Shown here: positions 9,801 to 21,300 of the stretch, piece by piece
Layout of the letters: the number at the start of each line of letters is the position of its first letter
Position numbering within the stretch: position 1 is the first letter of the stretch
Assembly (NCBI GenBank): GCA_023525975.1
Contig: CM042029.1
Location: forward strand, 85,542,849-85,606,848
DNA: 64,000 bases
From: Smallanthus sonchifolius
Taxonomy: Eukaryota > Streptophyta > Magnoliopsida > Asterales > Asteraceae
Reading direction: 5' to 3'
Notes under the pieces: model-generated
Database searches by the model: none
Told to the model about the DNA's origin: nothing
The model's input: only the letters and a program-made list of their open reading frames with translations
Made by a program: the position numbers and the translations under genes

Positions 9801-11758
9801 AAAAGGGGAAAAAAATACACGTGTAGGTGAATACACGTAAGTCGTCGATTTCGTTGAATTTAGTGAAATACTACGATTTTGGCATTTTTTTTTAGGAAAA
9901 AGATTAATAAAATGTTTATTTTGGGAATTAACCTTTGAGAAATCATAATAGTTTCTAGGATGTTTTTGAAAATATTTTGGTTTTAAGATTTTGTTACTTT
10001 GGATAGCGAACTCTAAAAAAATCTGACACATAGCAAGCGAGCCACTTCAGCGATTTAAAACATTCTTTGTAAGTTGTGAGATTCTTTTAGAGAGTTCGCT
10101 ACTCAAGGTATCAAATTCCCTTAGAAACTAAAACACTTTCAAAAACCTCGTACAAATTATTATGTTTTCTCTAGACATCCTAGAAAACCAAAAACTTCGT
10201 AAGATCGATCCAGCTGGGCTCCATAAATAAACCATGGGGCTTTGACTATGCATACTCATAATTACCGACAACTATATCTAATTTCAGTTTGATACTGAAG
10301 ACAAAAGATGAAATTGAAGCGGAGAAGCTCGAAAAGGCGATAAAGAAATCGATTCTAGACATTGTGAAGTTACGAAAGGTGAATATGGATGAAGGGGTTG
10401 ATGATTCTGGAAGTGATTACCTTGGACAGCTTGTGAAAATGGCAAATGATTCTAATGAAAGCAAGAGGATCACGGTTGAACAAATGATCGATGAGCTCAA
10501 GGCTGTGTACGGGGCTGGACATCTCACGACCACAAGCTTGCTTTCGTGGACAGTTTTCCTTCTCGCGATTAATCAAGAATGGCAAGACAAAGTAAGGGAA
10601 GAAGTGACTGGGTTATTTGGTAAAAAAATCCCGACTTCAGATGGCATTGCAAGGCTTAAAACAGTAAGAATTTGTTTGTTTTAGTTGAATATGTGAAATT
10701 ATCAATCCATTTAATATAACAATCACTGCTAGAAAATTATCGGTCGTAAATCAGTCGCAAACGCCTTTGTGACAGAAAATATGGTCTCAAAAAAGTCGCA
10801 AGGGCCTTTGTGACCGAAAATTTGGTCTCAAAAACCTTCATTCGGCCGCAAATCAGTCGTAAGGGCCTTTGTGTCGAAAATACGGCCTCAAATACCTCCG
10901 TGGATAATCCCATTTTACGAACGCTTTACAATTAATTTGCGATCGGAGCTAAACAGTCGCAAACTTTGGGATCCGTTTGTCACCAAAATTTAATTCTTTT
11001 GTTTTGCTTTTTTTTTTTTGGTTTTCTGAGAATGATTTGCGACCGAAATTAAACAGTCGTAAATTCTGCGTACCGGTTTGCAACTGATAATTCTTTTTAT
11101 TTTAAATTTATCTTTTTCCCATATTTTCCGACTTAATTGCAACCAAAAGTTTGCGACGGTTTTAAATTTTACAAATGTGTTGTGCGACAAAAAATGAACG
11201 TGGTCGCTAATTCTGCAACCACTCTGATTTCGGTCAAGTTTTGTGACCGTTTATTTTAGTCGCAAATTTCATCCGCAGATACTCAGTTTTCTAGTAGTGA
11301 ATATGAATCGGCTAGGTTTATGAGTGCAGATGAACATGGTGATCAATGAGTCACTCAGGCTATACCCCCCTGCGATTACGATGACAAGAAAAGTGGATAG
11401 GGAAATCAAACTGAGAAACCTTAATCTTCCAGCTAGATTGAATATATTCATCTCAATTCTTGCACTTCATCACAGTTCAGAGATTTGGGGCAAGGATGTT
11501 CATTGTTTTAGACCTGAAAGATTCGCAAATGGGGTCGCTAAAGCTACCAAGAACAATGCTGCAGCGTTTCTTCCTTTCGGGATGGGACCTCGAACTTGTG
11601 TTGGGTTAAATTTCACCACAAATGAAGCGAAGGTTGCGCTTTCGATGATCTTGCAGCGTTACAGGTTCACCCTTTCGGATAACCATGTCCATTACCCGGC
11701 TGATGTGTTCATCCTTGTTCCTAAGAATGGTGTTCTAGTGATCCTTCATCCTATTTGA
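6825..11758 (+). CDS. Cytochrome P450, CYP749A-like (CYP72 clan), intact five-exon gene
   Basis: The exon model is 6825-7104, 8858-9081, 9159-9391, 10288-10663 and 11330-11758. All junctions are GT-AG, with phases 1, 0, 2 and 0, giving 513 residues, a normal P450 length. Residues 2-25 form a membrane anchor typical of ER-bound plant P450s. Seen in the protein are K-helix ESLR (378-381), the FRPERF motif (about 431-436) and heme loop PFGMGPRTCVG with axial Cys near 461. Oddly, the I-helix oxygen motif reads AGHLTT (about 322-327), with Leu where the family has Glu or Asp. Wording such as ISRTAFGSSYVEGK points to CYP749A. The substrate is unknown; a cotton CYP749A is reported to affect herbicide tolerance. 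A TATTTATA box lies at about 6784. A SINE, a fold-back element and a CACTA MITE sit in its introns. Confidence 0.88.
7371..7484 (+). mobile_element. SINE in intron 1 of the CYP749 gene
   Basis: An A-box match, TAGTTAAGTGG (7386-7396), is followed by a degenerate B box, GAGTTTAAATCC (about 7430-7441), and an A-run (7473-7484). It is in the same orientation as the host gene. No clear target duplication was found. Confidence 0.5.
7485..8857 (+). other. Remainder of intron 1 of the CYP749 gene
   Basis: This part of the 1753-bp first intron has AT-rich sequence to about 8100. The stretch 8100-8760 has a different, more GC-balanced composition, with GA repeats (8177-8190) and several copies of a GTGTCGCC/GGCGACAC word at 8610-8680. 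That stretch may be an inserted LTR or other repeat, but I found no boundary. The acceptor is TTTTTAG at 8851-8857. Confidence 0.5.
9416..9963. mobile_element. Fold-back element with internal 33-bp minisatellite, in CYP749 intron 3
   Basis: Arms at about 9416-9600 and 9800-9963 are inverted copies; a shared word is TGCCAAAATCG, and both carry ACACGTGTATTTTTTTC next to the core. The core holds about seven imperfect copies of a unit like TTCTAGTTTTAAAATAATCCG. The outer arm word AATGAACATTTT is also found in the arms of 51167-53978, so the two are probably one family (Mutator-like by form only). No target duplication was identified. Confidence 0.6.
10724..11299. mobile_element. CACTA-type MITE in CYP749 intron 4, with AAT target duplication
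   Basis: The left end CACTGCTAGAAAA and the right end TTTTCTAGTAGTG form 13-bp terminal inverted repeats with one mismatch. They are flanked on both sides by AAT (10721-10723 and 11300-11302), the 3-bp duplication expected for CACTA elements. The body repeats GGTCGCAAA / AGTCGCAA words. No coding capacity. The intron acceptor (11328-11329) lies 29 bp beyond the right end. Confidence 0.85.
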
Positions 11759-12857
11759 AAGATGATTAATTTGTTATCGGGTGTTAGATTAATCGTTATG
11801 TTTGTAAGGTGTAATCGTGTTGAAATGTTGATATTCAGTAATAAGAACTTGCATGAAGGTCCAGAATGATTGGTGATCGAGAGTTAATTTTTTTTTATTT
11901 ACAACGTATTTCGCACTTAAGAGTCTTTAGTAGCATGGGGTGATGGTAACGACTTGGGATCTTTGAGATCTCAGGTTTCAAACCTAACTCAGTGGAGGTT
12001 TTTCCCATAGTGGTGGGTTTCCTCCTTAATGGTGTTCCTATGTGAGTCTGGTTTAGAGTGTCAAAATCGGTATGGACGGTTGACATCCCGTATCCGAAAG
12101 GCCCACTCGTGTGTTGGAGGTAGTATCAAACGCCGTTAAAATAAAGCAAGGGTGATGGAGGAGCTCGAGGGTTAATCTATCGGCCGACTATTTGATGTGT
12201 ACCGATCGGTAAATCAAATGGCCTAGAAAATAGAAATACTTGAGACAATTTTCATAATTTCATTCATAATTCTAATTGAAATACTTGAGGCTATTTAAAG
12301 AAATTAAACACAAGTAAAATAACTAATTGCAACTAGAATCAACCTTTACCACTAACGAAAACATAGGATCATGGACATCCCTTATATCTCCCTTTATTCT
12401 CACACACTAAATGCAAATAAACTAATAACTAATGGAACATGGGAACGGCATGCACGACTACGTATGACCAGACACACATCACTATTCTAAAGAGAGTTAT
12501 TAGCATTGCATTTCTTTCTAAAGATTGGTTTGATTAGTAAATTGTATACATATATACAATTAGCAACTATATGAAGATTTACTCTAATTTCAGAAAACAG
12601 TTATTTTCGTCACTTTGTTTGGTTATTTTTGTCACTTCCATCCAAAAGGTACTTTTTCCTTCTGCGTGTCCTCGTGCTTACCAAAATTTGTCATTTTCAT
12701 CCAATTGATTAACTCCGTCCATTTTTTAACATTAAATGAGGGGTATTTTATTTTTTTATATATTTAATTATTTTATTCATTTTTAAACACATAATTATCC
12801 ACCCCGCCCTTTTCTCTCTTAAACCCTTTTAACTCTAATCCACGATCGTCCTCAACC
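11759..12857. other. 3' flank of the CYP749 gene; gene-free, SINE-like patch
   Basis: The first part is the probable 3' UTR. At about 11935-12130 a tRNA-like patch contains a TGGTAACGACTTGGG A-box-like word and a GGTTTCAAACC B-box-like word, suggesting an old SINE, without a clear tail or duplication. Nothing coding is seen in the rest. Confidence 0.4.
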
Positions 12858-13452
12858 ATGATAGAGAGTTTGATGAATGATTATATCTTCTATGAACAGC
12901 TCGGCAGACGTCAATTCGAGATCATACACCGTTGTATTTATATAAATTTCGGCGAATCGTTACACTCTAAATCAATCAACAAGCTTCTCCTCTTGGACTC
13001 CACGAATCGCGAATGTATGGAGAAAGAACCGAAAATCCTCTACATTCTGACGAAACCGAATAATCTTCTATTTGATTTGACCGAAAAACTAAAGATGGTT
13101 GACTTCGGATCGACGGAACAGTTCGAGATGTGTGAGCGTGGGACTATGACCGGAGTGGTTGGGACACCGTACTATGTTAGGCCGGAAGTGTTGTTAGGGA
13201 AAGAGTATAATGAGAGAATTGATGTATGGAGTGCTAGCGTGATTTTGTACATATTATTGACCAGAATTCCCTTGTTTTACGTAGAGACGTCGATGGAGAC
13301 GTTTGAGGCGGTTTTAAGAGGGAATTTGAGAGGTTTCCATTGAGGACTTTCAAGTTGGTTTCACCGGAAGCGAATGGTCTATTATGGAAGATGTTATATA
13401 TGCAAGGATGCTTCTAGACAGTTATCAGTCGAACAAGTTTCAAGTAAACATT
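12858..13452 (+). pseudogene. Phosphoenolpyruvate carboxylase kinase (PPCK)-like pseudogene, internally deleted
   Basis: The frame starts MIESLMNDYIFYEQLGRRQF and keeps the order of a small Ca-independent PPCK kinase: IHRCI, KSINKLLLLDSTNREC, KEPKIL, then LLFDLTEKLKMVDFGST, VVGTPYY, PEVLLGKEYNERIDVWSASVILY and FEAVLRGNL. Between KEPKIL and LLFDL about 60 residues of a normal kinase are missing, including the HRD catalytic loop; the Lys/Glu region and DFG remain. Two frameshifts follow: RGNL continues in another frame as FPLRTFKLVSPEANGLLWKML, and the last part as CKDASRQLSVEQV. It cannot encode an active kinase. No introns are visible, but PPCK genes have few, so a retrocopy origin is not proven. 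Confidence 0.85.
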
Positions 13453-13958
13453 AAAAAATGAATAAGTTTATGTTCGTTCATTTAATAAACGAACAAACAC
13501 GAACATAATTTTTTGTTCATTTAATTAAACGATAGAACATGAACACATGTCTTGTTCGTTCATTTACATTCCTGAACGTTCGTTTATATTCGTTAATTTA
13601 CGTTCGTATATGTTTGTTCATTTACGTTCGTTTATATTCGTTCACTTATGTTCGTTTGTTTACGTTCGCTTAAATATTCATTCAAATTTATTTATTACTA
13701 ATATTAATTTAAAATAAATTTGATTTTTCATATTTTAAAATCCTCAAGCCTAATATAAAATTAATTTGATATCTTTATTTAGTTTTGAAATATTAAATGT
13801 AAGGAGCATGATATTTTAAGCTTTAATTTAGATATTCACATTTACTTTTAATTTGGGTGTTCGTTTATGTTTGTTTATGTTCATTTAGGTTCGTTCGTTT
13901 ATGTTCGTGAGCCGTTCATTTAGAATATTTATGAACGAACATAAACGAACATATTAAT
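13453..13958. repeat. MITE-like repeat built from GTTCGTTTA words
   Basis: Both ends are crowded with GTTCGTTTAT and its complement ATAAACGAAC (13465-13680 and 13855-13955), so the ends can pair. The middle is AT-rich. It directly follows the kinase pseudogene. Target duplications were not found. Confidence 0.6.
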
Positions 13959-13959
13959 T

Positions 13960-14235
13960 TTCTTAAGAGTTGCAGTTCGACCGAGTATGTTATACGGAGC
14001 CGATTGCTAGCAATGAAGAAGACACAAGCGGGAAAGCTGGAGGCAGCAGACATAAAAATGCTGAGGTGGATGCTCGGGCACAGAAGGTTAGACAAGATAA
14101 GGAATGAAGTTTTTAGGGCTAGATTTGGGGTAGTGTACATTTCAAATAAAATAAGGGAGGAGAGATTGAGTTGGTTAGGGCATGTTTAGAGGAGACAGAT
14201 ATCAGCGGTTGTAAGGAGCGTGGAAACCCTCATAG
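13960..14235 (+). pseudogene. RTE-type LINE 3' coding fragment
   Basis: The translation resembles the C-terminal tail of plant RTE-clade LINE reverse transcriptase proteins: MLYGAD, KKTQAGKLEAADIKMLRWMLGH, KIRNEVFRARFGV, NKIREERLSWLGHV. Stops follow after 14186. The same tail, on the other strand, is at 15500-15850. Confidence 0.75.
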
Positions 14236-14348
14236 TAGAGTGAAGATGAGCAGAGGCGGACCACGAATGATATCTATACACCTCTTTATTTTGTTTATTT
14301 ATGTACCACAAATTAACTCTATACGCAAGTGTGAATCGTAGGCACAAT

Positions 14349-14727
14349 CAATGTTTTGAAACCCGGACCGGACCGGCCGGTCGGACTGGTCTGACCGGTC
14401 CGGTTACATGTGTTGAACCGTTTCTGCAGCGAACCGGTGGTCGGACCGGTTGAACCGGCGGTCGGACCGGAAACCGGGTGGTCGGACCGGTTGAACCGCT
14501 TGACTATTTTTTTTTTAATCGTTTTTAAGTCTCTTGGCTTCTTATTTCGTAGGTAATTGTTAGTTTAAAATTATTGGAATTGACTTGTTGGTGGTTTTTA
14601 AAAAAATTAAAAGCTATTTATACTGATATATTTTTATAATATTTATGACGTCGTCCGGTTCTTAAATCCGGTCCGACCGGTCGGTAAGGAGACCGGTTCA
14701 ACGTCCGGTCCGGTTCTGAAAACATTG
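14349..14727. mobile_element. hAT-type MITE with GGACCGG-rich ends
   Basis: The left end CAATGTTTTGAAACCCGGACCGG pairs with the right end ...CCGGTTCTGAAAACATTG. It is flanked by GGCACAAT (14341-14348) and GTCACAAT (14728-14735), an 8-bp duplication with one mismatch, as in hAT elements. The interior is full of CCGGTCGGACCGGTTGAACC words. A partial relative is at about 54455-54545. Confidence 0.75.
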
Positions 14728-14735
14728 GTCACAAT

Positions 14736-15140
14736 CATATTTAAAGAGAGAGAATTATTCAATCTTATTATTTTCCTATAAACTAATAAATCATCAAACA
14801 ATGACTGGAACCAAACAAATACAATATCGTCCTTTAAACTTATATAACTATCAATAATCACTATCAAGTTGATGTCAACGTTCATAGACTTTCGATGGGT
14901 GGACCACAATGGCATAATGCATATGCTTCTTCAAATCCAGCCAATAGGCTTATTGATGTGCATAAAGAAAAAACAATCTTGAAAAGAAGGTTCATTTCTA
15001 GATCAGTCGATCTTTTGACCAAAATTAAGTGTGGTTGCTATAACCATATTTTGAAGGGTTCATTATGAAATTTGAAGTTGAAAATCTCAATGATCATAGT
15101 TAAAATAACCTAATCAAACAAACCAACCTAGTGAATCACA
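14736..15140. other. Gene-free stretch
   Basis: AT-rich unique-looking sequence between the hAT MITE and the LINE remnant. No supported gene or repeat was seen. Confidence 0.5.
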
Positions 15141-17340
15141 TACAAACAGTGTCTGGTGAGAATGAGATGAGAGCAAGCCAAATGATAAAGAGGTTGCTCT
15201 CAGATATAACATGCAATAGAGAACCATTATTAGAAATAGAAACAATATAAATCCCTAATACTAAGGTAGCTTACACTAATGCACACCTAAGATTACCAGC
15301 CTACCTAGAAACTAGAGGCACACCTAGACACTAAAAAAACACCCCTAAGCCTGACGACATATATAGGGCTAGAGGCAAAACCTAAAACTTAGTGGCCACC
15401 CTTACCTACGTCTAATTAAAGATAAACTAAATGAAATGCAAGCAAAGTACGAGGGTCCGATGAAAACCAAAAACTATGTGCCTCACTAAAATCCTCTAAC
15501 CTTTATCTAACGTATCCAAGAACTCTTATCACTGATCATATCCTTGGAGAGGTGCAAGTCTAAAAAATCCCTTCGAATATGTTCATCCAATGTCAATCGC
15601 GGTCTGCTTCTACTCCTCTTCCCTCTACTGTGAGGGTTTCTACGCTCCTTACTATCGCTGACATATGTCTCCTCTAAACATGCCTGAACCATCTCAATTC
15701 TCCCTCCCTTATTTTATCTGAAATTTTTACTACCCTTAATCTAGCCCTAAAACCGTCATTCCTTATCTTATCTAACCTTGCGTGCATGCGTATCCACCTT
15801 AGCATTCTCATCTTTGCTTTATCCAACTTTCCTGCTTGTGTCTTCTTCATTGTCTAGCCATCAGTTATGTATAACATAACCAGTCAAACTGCAACTCTAT
15901 AGAATTTCCTTTTTAATCTCTCTGGAAACCTCTTGTCATACAAAACACATGTAGCTACCCTCCACTTGCACCAACCTGCCTGAACCCGGTGGGCTACATC
16001 ACAGTCCACTTCCCCGTCACTTTGAACCCAAGACCCTAGGTACTTGAACTTGTTTGTCTAAGGTACCACTAGGCCTTCAATACTAAGTTGCGTGTCTTCC
16101 TCAATGTTCACACAACTGAAGTTACAATGAAGGTACTCGGTTTTAGAGCGACTTATCTTTACACCTTTGCATTCTAGGGCCGCGTGCCACTCTTTAAGCC
16201 TCTCGTTTAGACTCGATTTGCTTTCCGCTACTTGCACAACATCATCTCCAAAGAGCATGCACCACGGGATTGTCTCCTGGATCGACTTGGACTCGATTTG
16301 CTTTCCGCTACTAGCACAATATCGTAGGCATTTTCCATGTTAATGAACACCATGTGCAAATCATGCTTCTTCTCCTTCTAACTTTCCATTAATCTCCTTA
16401 GAATGCGTATCGCCTCAATGGTGGATCGCCCTGGCATAAAACCAAATTGGTTTATTGTAACATGTGTTTCCCATTTTAACGATAGTATTGAACAACTTTG
16501 TTAACCACTGAACTCCTTCCTCCACCAAGAACTTCCATACTTCAATGGGTATGTTTTCTAGTCCAACCACCTTTGCCCTCCCCATCTTCCTAAGGACTCT
16601 CCCCGACTCTTCATGCGGGAAATGCCGACAGTAGCAATTGTTTCGTTATCGACCTTGGTTTGTACGGTCCTTGCTTTCTTCTAGGTTAGGCTTACTTTCA
16701 TTGAAAATATTGTGGATGTATGTTTGTCATCTCAACTTGATGTATTAACCCTTTACCAAATCATGTCCATCCTCTCCCTTTATTACATCACGGGTCCTAT
16801 ATCTTGTTTCCTATGCCACTTAGTTTTGGCGATCTTGAACATGTCATGCTCCCCCTCCTTAATTTGTAGTCGTTTATACATCTTCTCATATGCTACATTC
16901 TTTGGTTTAGACACTACCTTCTTTGCCTCCCTCTTGGCTGCTTTATATCTCTCTCTTAATCTCACTCGCTCCTCGTCGTCTGTGCACTTCACCAACTTCC
17001 TAAAACTCTGTTGCTTTCCCCTATCTTGCCTTGCACCTCCTCGTTCCACCACCAAGATATCTTATGTCTGCTTGCCACACCCGTTGTTACACCGAAAGTC
17101 TCCTTCACTCCCTGTGTAATTGTGGTCGCCAAAGCATCCCACATCCGGTTTGCATCCCCGTCTATACGAGCTGAGCTCGTGGTAATGACCTTATCTCTAA
17201 ACATTGTGATCTTGTCCCTCATATGTCCCCATCTAATCCAAGGCCTATTTGTCCCATGCACATCCACCATCAATTTTCTCATGGTTATATATGCTACTAA
17301 CAGTCGATGCTAAGCCACTAGCATTTCCCATGGTATAACC
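15141..17340 (-). pseudogene. RTE-type LINE remnant
   Basis: Read on the minus strand, pieces occur in the right order: upstream linker and endonuclease-to-RT region (17282-16783, for example MRKLMVDVHGTNRPWIRWGHM and KVVSKPKNVAYEKMYKRL), part of reverse transcriptase with an altered active-site box (GDDVV in place of ADDIV at 16250, then KISRSKTEYLHC), and the C-terminal tail (about 15850-15507). Many frameshifts and stops separate them, and the core of the RT between about 16780 and 16260 is badly eroded. A 3' UTR-like stretch with TAAGGTAGC words runs to about 15141. The words GACTCGATTTGCTTTCCGCTA at 16208 and 16289 show a small internal duplication. Confidence 0.75.
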
Positions 17341-18044
17341 TTGCAGTCGTTCCACCCACTCCAAGAAACTTATCGTTCACCGGTGTAGGGCTGCCGGCCA
17401 AAGGAGGGTGGTGCTCTGTGGCGGTGGTGAGTTCCGGTCGGCGATGATAATGTTATCGTTCTGTAAAAGGAAGCTATCGCAGAGCACGTACGATCTAGAG
17501 AGAGAAAGAGGCAAAATAAAGTTAAATTTTGAACCGCGGTCGAACCATGAACGGCCTATATGGTCCCATTGAATACTTTTAAACTACCTTCATTTAGGCC
17601 GACCAATTACAGTGTCGGTTGAACTGGCGAGCCAGATCGATGGTTGCATCAAATTTGCAAAAAAAAAAAATTACTACCAATATCCTGATTTATTTACTAT
17701 TTAACATATGTTCTGTTTTTTCAGACCATATAGTATGTTAATATTGCAAAGTAATTTTAATAAAACGACCCGTACGGTCTAATTATGAAAATACAAATTA
17801 AAGGGTGTTTCTTTTCAATGAGTGTGACCATGGTGACCACCCAACGTAACATCAACTCCAAAGCTCATATAGGATGCCTCCAATTTACAATCGTACATGC
17901 TTTATTAATAATATGTCATCATAACCATAACTTTATTCGAATATTTTAAATCTTGGTGGACCAAACTGGAATTTTCTAACGAAAATATGTGGTCCATACA
18001 CCTAACTGATGACCGAGTGGGTTCGTCATTATCAAGTAGTTCCT
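17341..18044. other. Gene-free stretch before the copia element
   Basis: Contains a GGTGG-rich patch (17390-17450), GA repeats and ordinary AT-rich sequence. No supported gene. Confidence 0.45.
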
Positions 18045-18049
18045 GTTCC

Positions 18050-18295
18050 TGTTGGATTACAATCGGAAATCAAATCACAAGAGACGAACTAGGTTTTGTG
18101 TTGAACTTCCATGACGGCTTTTTTTGTGTATATTGTTGAACTTGAAAAAATAAGCAAATTACAAAGTGAACTATTTACCTATTTATAGACCAACTTAAAT
18201 CGGAAACAAAGCTACCTAACTTGACTCAAATACTACTACTTAATTTGAAATTCAAAAACTAAACAGACTCTTTCAATTTGGATTAGGAAATTTCA
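18050..18295 (-). repeat. Copia 3' LTR
   Basis: 246 bp; plus-strand ends TGTTGGATTAC... and ...GGAAATTTCA. It matches 22523-22750 over its whole length. Confidence 0.92.
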
Positions 18296-18306
18296 TTCTC
18301 CCCTCT
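18296..18306 (-). promoter_or_regulatory. Copia polypurine tract
   Basis: Minus-strand AGAGGGGAGAA directly abuts the 3' LTR, the expected plus-strand primer site. Confidence 0.8.
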
Positions 18307-18366
18307 AATCCTAAATCATGCTTCCAAGATCTTCTAGCCAAAGTAATCTTCTCATCTCTTCAAACT

Positions 18367-21300
18367 TTACTCTAGGTAGAGCCTTTGTAAATATATCTTT
18401 TGTTCTTCCCTTTTAATATACTCCACCATAACTTCACCACGTTCAATACACTCGCGTATGAAATGATATCTTGTATTTATGCATTTACTCCTTCCGTGAA
18501 ACACCGGATCTTTCAAGGAAATAACTGATTTATTGTCAACATGTAGGGTCGCCGCTCTGTCTTTACTATCAGTCAACTCACTAATCAGATCACTTAGCCA
18601 TCGAGCTTGGCATGATGTGGTTGTTGTTGCCATAAACTCTGATTCACAAGACGAAAGAGCCACCGTTTTTTGCTTTTGTGAATTCCAAGCAATGAGTGAA
18701 TCCCCAAGATAGATAACCATCCTCGTAGTACTCTTTCCGTCACTTTGATTAGTGGCATGACTACTATCGTTAAACCCAACCAAGTCTTCATCTTTCCTTT
18801 GGCCATATATCAAATTGTAGTCTACTGTTCTTTGCGCATAACGTAGAATATGATTAACGATTTGCATATGGCTTTGTCTTGGTTCTTGCATGAAACGGCT
18901 TGCAACCCCTACCAAATAACTCAAGTCTGGTCGTGCGTGTAGTAAGTACCTTGGACTACCAATAATACGATGGTACTCCGTAGCATTCACTGTCTCTCCT
19001 TCGTCTTTAGTTACCTACAACCGGGGCTCCATAGGGTATCGTGATGGGTTGCAATCATCCATCCCAACTTACTTTAGTATATTCTTCGCATATCCGGTTG
19101 GTTTCAACGTTATTCCCTGCTTGTTTTGCTCTACTTCAACACCCAAGTAGTATGAGAGTGGTCTGAGATCACTAATGTCAAATTACGCCCTCATTTGAGC
19201 TTTAAGCTCTTTTATGTCATTCATACTTGCTCCTGTGATTATCAGATAGTCGACATATACTCCGACTGACTATTATTGGAGATTCTTTTGAATAACGTTT
19301 GTACACAGCTTGCTCTCTTGAACATCGAACAAAACCCAGTTTGTCGAGTTTTTCATTCCAGGCCCAGGGTGCCTGTTTAAGTCCGTATATGGCTTTATGT
19401 AGGCGATACATCATGTATTTGTTTCCCTTTATAAAGAACCCTTCTGGTTGTTGTACATGCACTTCCTCCTTTAGATATCCGTTCAGAAAAAACGATTTTA
19501 CATCCAGCTGATGTACAAACCAGTTTCGTTTTGATGCCAATGCTAACAACAGCTGAATGGTTTCGAATCTCGGTATGGGGGCAAAAACTTCTTCGAAGTC
19601 TATCCCTTGTTCTACGTACCCTTTAGCCACTACCCATGCTTTATATTTGGTTATGAGATCGTTTGCATCCCTTTTATTTTGTAGACCCACTTGACTCCTA
19701 TTGCATCAAACCTGGTTGGCAACCGAGTTAAGGACCATGTTTTGTTTAACTCAATCGATTCCATCTCTTGTGTCATGGCTTTTTCCTAACTAGTATTCCC
19801 TTTTGCTTCTATGTAATTTGTTGGCTCATCATTTTCAGGTATGGTGTCTTCAGTTTGCAGCATGACAAAGTCATCGTATTTTTTCGGTGTAATAGTTTGT
19901 CTCAAAGATCTCCGCAGGCCAGTTGTTTCTATGGTGCTTTAGTTTTCTTGTTCCTGGTGTATGCCTTCTTCATTTGATGAAGCTAGTAAGCCAAGTAGGC
20001 TATACTGCATTTTCCTGGTTGGGCTGGTCTCAACTGGTTGTAGGCATGCTTCTTGTGTTGCTGAGATCGGAGCTTCTGAGATGTCATTTGGGCTTACGAA
20101 TATCCGGTTTTGTACGGGGTCACAGAGTCTATAGGCCTTGGTTCCGAGTTCGATACCAAGGTATACTACTTCCCTACTCCGATCATCTAATTATCTTGTG
20201 TTAATTGGATGAACCTTTATGTATGTGTGACATCCAAAAACACGAAGATGTGTTAGATTTGGCTTGCGTCCCTTTAGAGCTTCATAGGGAGTTACAATTT
20301 TTAATGCTCTAGTGGTCACTCAATTAAGCACATAGACTGTATGTCTAACACATCCCCCCCCCCCAGCATCTGAGGTAGGGTCATTGCTTTCAACATACTT
20401 CTAGAGGCATTCAATACGGTTCTATTTCACCTTTCAACACACCATTTTGCTGCGGTGTGTACGAGGCTGTGAACATTCTCTTTATACTTGTTTGGTCACA
20501 AAAGGATGTAAACTGTTTGTTTAAAAATTCCCCACCCCTGTCACTTCTAGGGGTTTCGATCTTCGGAAAGATTTCCAACTCCACCTCTTGCTTGAATTTT
20601 TTTGAATACCTCCAATGCATCACTTTTGTTTTTGAGTAGGTAGACCCGCATATATCGAATATGGTCATCTACGAATAAAGCAATAAACGATTACCCCCTG
20701 GAGTAGGCGATGATATTGGTCCACATAGGTCGGTGTGGATTAACTCAAGAGGTTTGCTAGCTCTAAACTCAGTTTGCTTCGAAAAGAGGTTACGGCTTTC
20801 TTCCTCTAACATGCATGTGTTATACACTTGCTCACCATGTGTTATGTGGGGAATACCATGTGCCATGTTCTTTTCTCTCATGGTATTCATTGCACTGAAA
20901 TTTAGATGGACAAGTGTTGCATGCCAAAGCCAAGCTTGTTCATAGAGTTCAAAAGACATACCAAGGTTCTGATAGTAAGAGCGATCTTGTAAAGACGATT
21001 TAATGACCTTGGCACTTTCATCATCAATTGTGCACTGTCTTCGTACAACCATAAATGATCATCAGCTATCCACACTTTACACCCATGCTCGGTAAGTTGA
21101 TCGATATTGATGATGTTACTATGTAGCTCTGGTATATAGTACACATTTGTGATGACACGTTGATCTCCGTTTTTGCATTCAAAGATTATGGATCCTTTGC
21201 CTTCAAATTTAACCGTGGTTCATCTCCGAACTTCACCAACCCTATTACTTGGTTGTTCAGGTTAGTGAAGACAGATTTTACCCTGGTCATATGGTTCAAG

